Assembly (NCBI GenBank): GCA_011109175.1
Contig: RDEW01000029.1
Coordinates: 468,158-532,157, forward strand
Reading direction: 5' to 3'
Source: Dicyema japonicum
Taxonomy: Eukaryota; Dicyemida; Rhombozoa; Dicyemidae
Length of the DNA: 64,000 nt
Below, piece by piece: positions 1 through 9,200 of the stretch. The notes below the pieces were generated by a model that worked only from the letters and a program-made list of their open reading frames with translations, did not search any database and was not told the origin of the DNA. The first letter of the stretch is position 1. Every line of letters starts with the position of its first letter. Both the position numbers and the translations under genes were made by a program.

Positions 1-1552
1 AGTAGAAAATATTTTTCCAACCAGGATTTTCCTCGAAACAGTGTCAAAGGCTTTGTTGATGTCAATAGAAACGAAGATTGTGCGTTTGTGAGGCAGGGGA
101 TGGGTGTTAAAACCGTCTGCAATGAACTGCGATAGGGTAGCCAAGTATGTAGCGGTGGACCTACAGCGGAGGAAACCATGTTAAAATATAGGACGTGGAA
201 GATACGGAATAATGACTGATAATACAAGTTTCTCCATAATTTTTGACAGTGTGCTGGTAACGGAAATAGGCCTGTAGGAGGCATGTTCAGTCTCTGGTTT
301 CCCAGCTTTCAATATCGGTCTGATGATAGAATTCTTCCAAATCTTAGGAATAATATTATAGTTAATGGACAGGTTGTATATTTGCGTGAGGTAGCCAATT
401 GAGTAGTGGCTTAGGTGTTTTAGGTGAATAGAAGATACTTTGTCAGGCCCGCACGCCCGTGAGCTCTTTAATCTGGTGATCACATCCAAGACTTGGTCAT
501 CTGTGAATAGTTCGTGATAAGGTTCCTTCTTCGGTTTATGGGCATGCACCTTTCTGAATGGCAGCGCTGATAATTTCTGCGGCCTCATCAATAGATCGTA
601 TTAAGGAGGATAATCTCCGGGCCAAGAATTTATCGACAAGGTTACTGAAACCAGACCAGTCAACCTTCGTATAATCCTTGAATCTTTTTGAATCGGCGGG
701 CCGTCTCCTGTATCGTCGAAGACCTCTCAATTTTAGATAGATTGGATTGTGGTAAAAGACGTTCCAGGAAATGAGTCCAGCCAGAGAACGTGAGCATAGT
801 GTTAAGTCGGGGGATGTGTAGCTATCAGTCATCCTTAATGGGGTTCTCGTATGTGAGTTAAGGTTGTTCAGTATATTCAGGTCAGGAAGATAATTTGCAA
901 TGAATTCTCATCGGTTATCAGAGGATTGGGAAGTGAGCCAAACTGGATGTCGTGCATTAAGATCCCCACATAATAGTAGATTTTTTTATGTTGAAATGCG
1001 TGATAAATCAGGGGTGTAAGATGACGGACACGATCCTTGTGGAGGAATATATAAATTAGACAAATGGATCCAAAAGGACGGGAATAACTCGATTTTGACA
1101 GTAATCTGCTCCAAAGTCTTGTCGATGCCAAGAAGAACTGAGGTTCGTTGAGTTGTATCCATAAAAGGAATGTCGTTCTTTATAATAGTAAGTAGTCCTC
1201 CTCCGCGTCCTCCCTGACGATCTTTACGGATCACTGTGTATCCGGGAAAAGAGGGTGTTGGTATGGAGGGAGATAGCTTGGACTCCTGTATTAAAGCGAG
1301 GTCAGCCTCATTTTCGCGGATGAGTGCCCGGAGTTCAAAGATTTTCTTCCTGATCTCATTCGTATTCAGTTGTATAATTGTAAAACTTCTCCATGGACCA
1401 GGATTGGTTTCGACGTCTCCACATAGAAGACCACCGGACGGTGGGGAGAAGCTGTTGGCTCTTTTCGTTCTTTTTTGGAATGGGTGATAACATTTCTGGT
1501 GAGCCACATGACACCACGCTAACGCCACGCTAACAACATTTCTCAGAATCAC
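1..1552 (-). mobile_element. LINE-D: CR1/Jockey-like non-LTR retrotransposon, cut by the window edge
   Basis: Read on the minus strand, the order is a short N-terminal leader, a 2A-like motif, an APE-type endonuclease domain (QLNTNEIRKK..., LALIQESKL, RQGGRGGGLL) at 986-1552, a linker with KVDWSGFSNLVDKFLARRLS near 640-670, and reverse transcriptase blocks at 1-591 (ACGPDKVSSIHLKHL, SYRPISVTSTLSKIMEKLV, and FVSIDINKAFDT at the edge, holding the first catalytic Asp). The downstream half of the RT, with its second catalytic Asp pair, lies outside the window. Frame changes between about 590 and 990 show it is no longer coding. The same family recurs at 52.6-56.2 kb. Family placement rests on motif order; the clade within CR1/Jockey/Rex is not settled. 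Confidence 0.85.
1394..1429 (-). other. 2A-like ribosome-skipping motif in the LINE-D ORF
   Basis: Residues 42-53 of the 188-residue ORF at 986-1552 read LLCGDVETNPGP, which fits the D(V/I)ExNPGP consensus of 2A and 2A-like peptides. It sits at the N-terminus directly before the APE endonuclease domain. Such motifs are known from trypanosome and some invertebrate APE-type LINEs. If functional, translation would skip between the last Gly and Pro and release the endonuclease/RT polyprotein from a short leader of about 52 residues. The second family copy near 55.9-56.1 kb has lost the motif. Confidence 0.85.
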
Positions 1553-1559
1553 AGAATCG

Positions 1560-2335
1560 TTATAAATTTATAAACCAACATTGACATAATATAAAAGATA
1601 AATTGCTCCGTAGTTCATTTTAATAGATTACTTTCCAAGCATCTTTTGATTAAAAGTATATTTAAAAAAAAAATTATAGTTATTTTTTACTTCAATAAAG
1701 ACTTACTTCATGACAACTCTCCATTCTGACCAGAAATATTTTTGGTAGATATCCGTAAATATTCTAGACTATGCATAGAAGGAATTAACATAAATCCAAT
1801 ACATCCAGTAGGTTTTGTAAACTTTAATGTTCAATATATGCAAAGAAAATAATATCCGAGTAAGCATTAGTGACCTCATTGAATCTAGAGTAGATGGAAT
1901 GAGAAAATCAGATATTTTATAGTAGCACCTAGTAATAAAAATGATAGACCTGTTAGATTGAAATGTTTCATTGATGAAAGATTAAATAAAAAGCTGTTTT
2001 TTAGAAAATTCGTGAGTTTATAAAAAAATTGAGCAGGATATTTTCTAATAACAGTCTTAACCTATTCAACGACCTTCCTCATTGATCGAGGCATAGCAGT
2101 TGACGACACATTAGTATTTTATTCAAAACCTTGAAAAAATTAATAAATAACAAATAAAAATCATTAAAATTTTGACTTTATTGACCAAAAAAATAAATTT
2201 TGACTTTTCTTTTTAATAACTTTTAATTTATATAATATTTTTTATTAAAAATTACATTTTTATAAGCTTAAAACAGTTTTATAGAACATATGAATTTTTG
2301 ATTTTATTGACAAAAATCGCATTATTCATAACAAA
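1560..2335 (-). repeat. Interspersed repeat with GGGCGA-type end, copy 1
   Basis: This stretch is the inverted relative of 40805-41700 plus 43635-43790. Shared stretches include the AT-rich end with repeated 'gtcaataaagtcaaaatt', a middle with 'ggaaggtcgttgaa' and 'agactgttattagaaaatatcct', and the segment around 1640-1680. Both copies have broken reading frames through the middle (for example residues like FINSRIF and LTGLSFLLL) that I do not recognise. The outer end of the 40.8-kb copy is TAGGGCGATTTT, which suggests a DNA transposon terminus. It abuts LINE-D. Confidence 0.6.
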
Positions 2336-2559
2336 TCTGAGAATTCTTTCAAATTTATAGTACGAAATTAATGCAATACGTGATAAATAGATTATTTTTT
2401 AACGTTAATATGTGTTTGTCTTGTGCTATTAGCTTAATTTGTCTGATTCAGGCAATTTAGTTTCAAGCCAACCGAAGACCGGGCGGAACCACTCTCTTCT
2501 TTTGGGTAGAGTGGTAAATACTTTGCCTGAGAAGCCACCTGTATCGATAGCTTCTATTT

Positions 2560-2850
2560 TTCTAACCTCTCAACGACATTAACTGACCCAGGCTCAACTT
2601 CGGAAAAAGCTGAGACCCTAAAGATGAAAAATACGCATGTCTTAAAAGACAATTCATCTTCGAACCAGTGGCAGTCGAAACGACAAGAATAATTGGAAGC
2701 AGGTAACTGACGCTGCTAAACAGGATCGCCTCGCTCATTGCGAAGATGAAAAACGATAGGAGAGAAAGGAGCTGGCTTATTGAGCGCATTTCCTTCAATT
2801 CGTAAGGGGAAATGTGTTTTCAATTATGAGAGCAGCCAGCATTTGCTAAC
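2560..2850 (+). mobile_element. LINE-C 3' fragment (RT C-terminal tail)
   Basis: Plus-strand translation around 2630-2800 reads FEPVAVETTRIIGSR, then RERSWLIERISFNS, with stops and shifts. This is the FxPVAVETxGxxGPE...WLxQRLSVA block found at the end of many invertebrate LINE polyproteins, and it matches the better-preserved piece at 14575-14853. Only the tail remains. The sequence upstream to 2340 shows no feature I can name. Confidence 0.6.
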
Positions 2851-2929
2851 TTAGTTTTTGTCTTATAAAAAAATCTTTTAATTTTTGTAATTTATTTTAT
2901 TTATTAAAACCAAATATCATCTACAAATT

Positions 2930-3530
2930 AAAAAACTACCACTTCGTTATGCCGCCTGAGATAAGAGCTATTCAGTATTCTCCCACACCTAGTTGCAAGA
3001 TGATCTATGGTCTTCTTTGCTAAGTTACAATGTCCGCACTTAGTTTCTCCGTTATCAAAAAACATGCTACGATCCTAAAGTAGACACAGCCTTTTTTTGG
3101 TTATAGGAAAGTGACTTCTATGCACTAGCCATCCAGAGGATTCAGCAATATTCAATTCTGTGTCTTTTAAACACTGAAATAAAATAGTGTGCAGAGGCTT
3201 CTTCTTAATTTTTCCCGATAGATCAATTTCGACATGTTGTATTTCCATCAATTTCGACATTGTCAAGTCTTTCGCACTTTCAATGTTGTACTTTCAGGAA
3301 ATGAATTCTACGATAGTGGTGTTTTTTTTAATTCCCGCTATTCTTAGGCAGTAATTTGCCTTATGTTCCAAGTCATCATAAAATTGGAGGATCATCCATT
3401 CAGCTTTGTTACTTACAGACTCAAGGCCTATTCCAAATTTATTTCTTGGTAAAGTCTTTCTTTGTTAGCCGGTTGTAAGAAATCTGCGGATGTTTTTATC
3501 GATCTGTTCAAATTCTGGAGGCTCGATATC
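2930..3530 (-). mobile_element. LINE-B fragment: CCHC finger and endonuclease region
   Basis: On the minus strand a 63-codon frame at 3075-3266 carries ILFQCLKDTELNIAESSGWL, closely matching LMLFKCLKDLTIDIASSSGW of the plus-strand copy at 29.7 kb. Downstream comes a CGHC-type finger followed by IDHLATRCG, as in the copy at 59.0 kb. Frames are broken. In R4/NeSL-type LINEs this finger precedes the restriction-like endonuclease; here the endonuclease catalytic block is absent or unreadable. Confidence 0.65.
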
Positions 3531-3533
3531 AAT

Positions 3534-3605
3534 CAGTGGTTCCCAACCTGGGTTCCGAGGAACCCCAGGGTTCGACGTAGACAGTTTTAGGGTTCCGGGA
3601 AATTT
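3534..3605 (+). mobile_element. Possible hAT-type terminus
   Basis: CAGTGGTTCCCAACCTGGGTTCC is a typical hAT terminal sequence (CAGTGGTTC...), followed by 'gaggaacccc'. No partner end or 8-bp duplication was found before the Tigger element starts at 3624, so it may be a solo or truncated end. Confidence 0.4.
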
Positions 3606-3623
3606 ATTATAAATTATTTAATA

Positions 3624-5829
3624 CAGTGCAACCCCGAATTGGGGTAATCTTTCCCAACTTTCAGGTTTTCCCCAAAAAAGAGGGTTTTCCTTAAATTTGG
3701 GTCTCCCCTGTTCGATTTCCTACCTTAATAACATAACCAAGACGGATAATTACAATTATTATTTTTTAATAAAAAAATCTGTTGATTTTAATCGAGTGTT
3801 TTTTTCCCGGGTGGCATAGTGGTTAGGTGTTCGGGCTTAAGTGGCTTAGATTAAGGGTTCGAATCTCGCTTCTGTTCACCTAGTAGAAGGTTCCACGTAT
3901 CTACGATGCAGAAAGGGTTTGACGAGTGAGGCCGTCATCAGAGGATACTCACTGCGGAACTGGATTGTCTAGAAAAAACCAACACACAAGAAAAAGAAAA
4001 AAAAGAAGTCAAGATAATTCCTTGGTTTTTACGATTAGTTAAAATTAAAGTGTGTGTCCTGCCTATACGCAGCTATAAATATTATGGGTCTCGTGAAAAG
4101 GCCATTATTATTTGTTTTTTTCGCATGGACTCATATGGCAGAACATAATATTTGCTTTGAATCTATTGACGACCATGGAGGAACTAATCGAAAAAAAAAA
4201 AATGGACATCAATGCCAAAAAATGCTCATCCGCACGTACTTGTGTAGACTCAAGGGATGAACACTGAGAAAAGATGAGAGCCTAGATCCAATTCGTCGGG
4301 ATCACTTAGTTTAGTCTTTTTGGTTTAACAGTGGTCTTTGGAATTGATTAAATTAAAATTAAATCTGTATAAATCAAAGACATTTTCCTGAGTCTCTTGT
4401 TTAATAACATCTAGCAGCATTGTAAAAACGCATTCCTCATTATTTATAATTTGTTGATCATCCAAATGTTCCAGAAATTGATAGCTGCAGTCCTCTTCAT
4501 CACTACTATTATCATCCCAGAAGATCTCCAAAATCGCATTTTCCACAATATCCGAATCAATCAGACTTTCTTCGGTGCCTCTTTTTCCCGACATTCATAT
4601 TCCATAGCCTTTTCAAAGCAATGTCGTATTGAAGTTTCTGTAATCTCGCCCCATACCAATTTCGAACAGGAAATAGCATCTATTTGAGCTACAGGATTTT
4701 TATCATAGATAATCGTTTTCATTATCCAATTATTAAAACGATTCTAAAATGCATGTATTATTCCTTGGCCACATGGCTAAAATAAGGTAGTTGTGTTTCT
4801 TGGAAAAAATATTACCTCAACGTTTGAATATTGGGCAGAAACAGCATGACAAGTTGCATTGTCAATAAATAATGTTATTTTTCTTCTTTTTCTTCTCATT
4901 TTATCGTTAAATCGAGATAACCAATTTTCAACAATATTTTTTGTCACATAGACTTTGAATGAAGCTTAATATTAAATGCCATATCTTTCAGATTCACACG
5001 TTATAATACTCTTGGTGACTTCGCACCCCTAATTATAAGCGGTTTATATTTTTCTCCTGTGTAACTGTAATACAAAAGAAGTGTCATACGTTCTTTTCTT
5101 ATTTTATCCGCTGTGTGGGTCATTTCTTTCAAAAAACTTTTTTTTGGAAACGGCTTTATAAAATAATGCACTATCATCATAATTGGAAATGTTTTCTTTA
5201 CTATATTTCTCAAGCAAATCATTGAAAGTCGATCGGAAGTTTTCCGCACCTCCTTTTTCTGCTGATTGTGATTCGCAATATTCTGAATTTTATTTCGAAT
5301 TGTTTCTTAAATTTATAAAGCCATTCATTGGAAGCAGTGAAATCTTGATTTGAAATTCTATATGCAATTTTACGTGCAATTAGCTTTTAGGTTGGCCCAT
5401 TTATTGTGAAACCTTTCGACCTGAGATTACGAAAAATCTCGTAAACTAGGGCATTCAATTCGTATTCAATTATCCCTTCGGATGTTGAGAAACCTTGAGC
5501 TAGGATTCCTTCACTTTCTTTTTTAGTCGGGATAGCATTCCTTTAAAGATGTTAAATATTTCACAAATCTATTTATCCTTATAAAGAGAGAGACCTTACT
5601 GTATATCCTTGCAAATTCTGATCTTTTCACTTTGATTTAGATTTCTAGGCATTCACTTTCTAGAATTTATAGAATAACTTTAAAAATTGATAATTACAAT
5701 TCCTTACCAAGTTAAATAGTTAACTAACTTAGCAGGTTAAATAAATTTCAAAATTATTGATAATAAACTTGGTTTCCCCATAAAAGAAGGTTTTCCCTGT
5801 ATGGGTTTCCACAATTCTGGGTCGCACTT
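3624..5829 (-). mobile_element. Tigger/pogo DNA transposon, inactive, carrying a SINE
   Basis: The left end reads CAGTGCAACCCCGAATTGGGG after a TA dinucleotide. The right end ends TTCTGGGTCGCACTT before TTA, an imperfect inverted match. Internally, on the minus strand, there is a CENP-B/pogo-like helix-turn-helix region (about 5300-5660), then ADKIRKERMTLLLYYSYTGE and PLIIRGAKSPR (5001-5249), then ITLFIDNATCHA...FFPRNTTTLF (about 4780-4920). The last is the DDE_1 second-Asp block with its PxNTTxxxQP signature, here with a stop near the QP. A C-terminal acidic piece follows at 4325-4594. Stops and frameshifts make it dead. A SINE interrupts it at 3806-4117. Confidence 0.85.
3806..4117 (+). mobile_element. 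tRNA-derived SINE, near full length
   Basis: The head 'ccgggtggcatagtggttagg' has a pol III A-box-like TGGCATAGTGG, and 'gggttcgaatctc' is a B-box. The body follows (ttccacgtatctacgatgca, gacgagtgaggccgtcatcag, tgcggaactggattgtctag, then 'gtgtgtcctgcctat' and 'cgtgaaaaggc'), with a TTATTATT tail. Six further copies lie in the window. It sits inside the Tigger element at 3624-5829. Confidence 0.9.
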
Positions 5830-6035
5830 TATTTTGGCTTACAATTTAACAAGAGATTTAATGATTCGGTCCTTTTGAAAAAATAGCTTAAAAAGATTTA
5901 TCCGAAAAGTCGATCATGAATAGTTTCAGAGTTTACAATAACGAAAATCTTGAATTTGGTATTATTGAAAAGAATGAAAAAAACAGAAATTTCGATCCTC
6001 TTAAAGTTTATGTTTTTAAACATTGAATACAAGTA

Positions 6036-6100
6036 CAGTACGACCTCGGTTTGGGGCACCATTTTTATCATAGTGCCCCAAAAAGCGAGGGTAAAATATT
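6036..6100 (+). repeat. Tigger-like terminal inverted repeat, left end
   Basis: After a TA, CAGTACGACCTCGGTTTGGGGC starts a pogo-type terminus; 'gtgccccaaaaagcgaggg' about 30 bp on folds back on it. The best partner is at 14940-15012 (gccccaaaccagtgtcgtatg then TA). If they belong together, a Tigger has been expanded to about 9 kb by insertions; the transposase remains lie at 12252-13474. Confidence 0.55.
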
Positions 6101-6360
6101 ATTTGCTATTATGTCACGGTGGTTACACTTATGGACTTAGAATAACCCATAAAATAAAAAATTATGGCGACCAATTTAATAGGACCCAAGAACAACAAGC
6201 AAGAAAAAGATATCGTTGACTACAAAAATATTCGATAATAAAAGTTAACATAATTTAAAGCGTTCTTTAAATTAGTAAATTTAACTATAATTTTCTTAAT
6301 TAATAAATTAAACCCCACTTTATTTAACGAACAAACAATAAAAAAGTTAATATATTTAAT

Positions 6361-6655
6361 CAACAACCTTCCTCGCCTGCCTGTTTGCCAGCCTCGTCGG
6401 GCAGGTTCGATTCTGGTTGCTGAAACAACTACGAGAGCGCATTTCTAATTGAACCCTTTGCCCATATGGCATCTCTGAGCTCTCTTTCCTATACTCCATT
6501 GTATGGATCTCTAGGGTCCGCTTTAATACCGTTTATTGTAGAGGTTCTTATATATTCATAACTGTTTTAGATTACCCTTGTGGTACTTTGTTGAAATTCT
6601 TTCCACTATTGGAATAACTAGAACATTGCAACCAAGCACCGTATCTAAATACAAT
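6361..6655 (-). mobile_element. LINE-B 3' end, copy in the metalloprotease block
   Basis: This is the reverse complement of the 3' end of the LINE-B copy at 59.4-59.7 kb: the region encoding the post-endonuclease tail (LESLTLEYRRQ equivalent) and the 3' UTR 'caaccttcctcgcctgcctg'. Copies with the same boundaries lie at 15.25 kb and 32.96 kb. All three are upstream of a metalloprotease gene, so the fragment was carried along by duplication. Confidence 0.8.
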
Positions 6656-6688
6656 ACATTTGCAAAAAGTAGTTACAGAAGATTCGAT

Positions 6689-7491
6689 GAATAAAACAAA
6701 AGATTCGATGTCTCCACCGTTCTGGATAAAACTTTCGTTTAGATTTTATATTTTACATATAGCAAAAAGATTACGGCTTTGATAAAAACCAAATGAGACA
6801 ACACATTAAAAAATTGTTCGATCTTGCTCAAAAAGTATATATTTATAATAATCAGATTCTTGGAACAATCAAAATTCATAAATCTTTCAAAATTCAAAAT
6901 CTTTCAAACTGACGACATTACCTCAACTGATCCATACACTGCTTCCTTGTACGCAACTAAAAAAATATTTACTTGATGCAGACGCAGGTTTGTTCTTTGA
7001 GTAATTATTCTAACTAATTCTCAGAAATTCTTATGTAAAAATAAAATCAGGAACACATTAAGTGGGAATTGCATATGTAGGAACTGTCTGCACATTTTTA
7101 TCAGTGGGAATTATTTATAAAGAATCTTATGATGAAAAGACTGCAGCGACTATGTCTCATGAGTTATTCCACATGCTTGGTATTCACCAAGTCCAAATAC
7201 TGATAGTGATTGCAATAAAAATTGTTTAATGAATCCTTATAGCCATAAATATGAGTACCAAAATTCTTAATTTATAGACATGTGTCTAAAAAAACAATCG
7301 ACGATGTATTTTCATTAAAATACATGTGGTTGGTGCCTTAAATCGAGTAATGAATTGTTTTAATTTTAGTTAATGTTAATAATGATTTCCCCGAAGATGC
7401 TAGGACCAATTATGAGTCAAATACAGTCAATCTCTGGATTTACTTTCTTATATTTCTAGTACAATATGCTAATTATATTTTAGGCTCTTAA
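6689..7491 (+). pseudogene. M12B-type metalloprotease, broken copy
   Basis: This is a degraded relative of the intact genes at 17168-18044 and 36300-37173. Recognisable are exon 2 (DVSTVLDKTF), exon 3 (NQMRQHIKKLFDLAQK), the zinc site region and the C-terminal exon. Defects are a missing signal-peptide exon, several indels in exon 3 (near 6870-6965), a 1-nt loss just after the zinc motif (7190), and Gln replacing the third zinc-binding His (HELFHMLGIHQ). The 24-nt and 23-nt intron positions are still visible. It is adjacent to the LINE-B 3' end, with about 1.6 kb of the duplicated block deleted between them. Confidence 0.85.
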
Positions 7492-7597
7492 TTAGTTTTG
7501 CATCTCTAAATATTACTAATCATCTAATAATTATTATAATAATTATATTCAATTTCTTATATTATTAGAGTATGACCTCGTTTATTATTATCATTAA

Positions 7598-7880
7598 TGG
7601 CTTAGGCTACGGGTTCGATTCTCGCTGCTGTTCACCTGGTGGAAGGTTCACGCATCTACGATTCAGAAATGGTTTGACGAGTGACGCCGTTATCAGTGGA
7701 TACCTTTTGCGAACTGGATTGTTTAGAAAGGACACTCACTCATTAAAAAGAAAATAAGAAGCGAAGATTATTCCTTGGTTTTACGATTAGTTAAAATTAA
7801 CTGTTCTTTACTTAAATAAGATGTATGTGCTGCCTATGGGGAGCTATAAAAGGCTTTATTATTATTAATAATAATAATCA
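7598..7880 (+). mobile_element. tRNA-derived SINE, 5' truncated
   Basis: It starts within the tRNA-like head at 'ggcttaggctacgggttcgattctcg' (B-box kept, A-box missing), continues through the shared body and ends 'aaaaggctttattattatta'. An 'attattagagtatgacctcgtttattattatc' flank precedes it. It lies just downstream of the broken metalloprotease copy. Confidence 0.88.
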
Positions 7881-8374
7881 AAAAAGGTGAAGAAACATTG
7901 GTCTAATGTATCGGTTCTAAGTACTAACAATTTAATATTCCAATAAAATTTAGAATATTTAACCACTTAAGTGCTAAGTGAACGAATGAACGACTCTATT
8001 AGCCTGGGAATGAAAAGATGCGGGTAGTTTATTAAAGTCCTACCTCTAGACTTAGACAATCCGCTAAAGTCCATCTTCTCCATAGATTTCTAGATTCCAA
8101 GTGGGGTCCAAACGATGGATCCCGGAGTCCTAAATAGTAAATCAACATAATTGCTTAAATTATATTATATAGTTTTTGTTAGACACAAATGCCCTATTTA
8201 TAATTAATATTCGAATCTTAATGAGAAACGTTTATTATTGAAAGTTAATTATATTAATTATTATTTTTTTTATTATTATTAATAAAGATTGCTCCTATTT
8301 GAATGATCTAAATTATATATTTTCATAAACTAGTAAAAATGAGTATACATAGAAAAAAGATTTTATGTGTGTTT

Positions 8375-8940
8375 TTAATGTTTCTGCAATATTTTTGATA
8401 AAGTCTTCACATTTCTAAGTAATTTATAAATCATTACCATATCCTTCAAAGCTGCATGATAATCAAATTTACAAGTTAACTATAAATAATAATTACAATA
8501 ACTGCATTTTCAATAAATATAGGCTTATTTGATTCAAATATATAGTCAATTAACCCTTCTCTAATGTCGAATGATGAGAAGAACACAATAATGGTAACAT
8601 TAAATATCAAAATAAAGAAATGAAATAACAAAAGCTATAAATATAATAATTTACAACAGTTATATTTAGCGGTTTATTACTTTTCCAAATCCTTACAATT
8701 CCAAGAGTCGTTACGGGAATATAGAAAGTAGCAGTAATCAAGATACATGAAACTGAAACCCAAAAAAAGATTGGCGAATCACTATCATCATAATTATTGA
8801 TATATGCATATATGAAGAACCCACCTCCAACAAATAGTCCAATAGATATTCCCTAACAATTAAAGTTATCATACAGATAAAAATATAGTTAAAATTATTG
8901 TATTTGCTATATCCACGATTCGTCTATATAGTATAACCAT
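8375..8940 (-). CDS. Small multi-pass membrane protein with three tiny introns
   Basis: Predicted exons on the minus strand: 8875-8940, 8655-8852, 8503-8634, 8375-8479. The introns are 22, 20 and 23 nt with GT...AG ends. All exons sum to 501 nt, a 166-residue protein from MVILYRRIVD to the stop. Hydrophobic segments are at about residues 12-40 (possibly one long or two short), 53-80 and 87-111, followed by a charged C-terminal tail (RNVKTLSKILQKH), so three or four membrane spans. I do not recognise the family; a tetraspan-like protein is only one option. Two broken paralogues (25680-26175 plus strand, 28405-28846 minus strand) keep the first intron at the same site. The start ATG is in frame and conserved in all three copies. 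No signal for regulation was found. Confidence 0.72.
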
Positions 8941-8989
8941 TAATTAGAACAAATCATAAATCTTTATTATATATTTGGTTAACCAATGT

Positions 8990-9200
8990 AAATAATATTT
9001 AAAAATTAAAAAAAATTATGTAAATTTTAATTAATTCTGTCCAAATATAAAACTCGACAGAATTAACCTTTCTCTTAGTCCGAATGGAAAGATTTTGCAT
9101 TGGCAAAAAATTGGTTTAATGTATTTTTTGAGTAAACGAACCTAAAGCAAGTTGATTCCTTGTACAACAGGAATATTTAGATCTGGAGTGTCCAAATTTA
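8990..9200. repeat. Tandem ~150-bp repeat, partial array
   Basis: One and a half units of the repeat seen better at 24835-25190 and 28925-29420. Diagnostic text includes 'cttagtccgaatggaaag', 'ttgattccttgtacaac' and 'actcgacagaataaac'. It lies upstream of the membrane-protein gene in every copy. Confidence 0.75.

Larger units (their letters stand above)
7881..9200 (-). repeat. Segmental duplication unit 1 (membrane-protein gene plus flanks)
   Basis: Reverse complement of the 24835-26740 region: shared 3' flank ('aactgcccccaactgctcattccctgg'-like text at about 7995-8130 versus 26440-26650), the membrane-protein gene, and the tandem-repeat upstream flank. A third partial unit is at 28405-29420. 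The inverted arrangement shows the unit moved as a block of about 1.3-1.9 kb. Indels and substitutions accumulated afterwards. Confidence 0.75.

Noticed and set aside
1394-1429. Integrated virus, because of the 2A motif
   Set aside because: The motif is followed directly by an APE endonuclease and a LINE reverse transcriptase; no viral genes are present.
1236-1487. Plus-strand frame opposite the LINE-D endonuclease
   Set aside because: Antisense shadow of the APE domain; no independent support.
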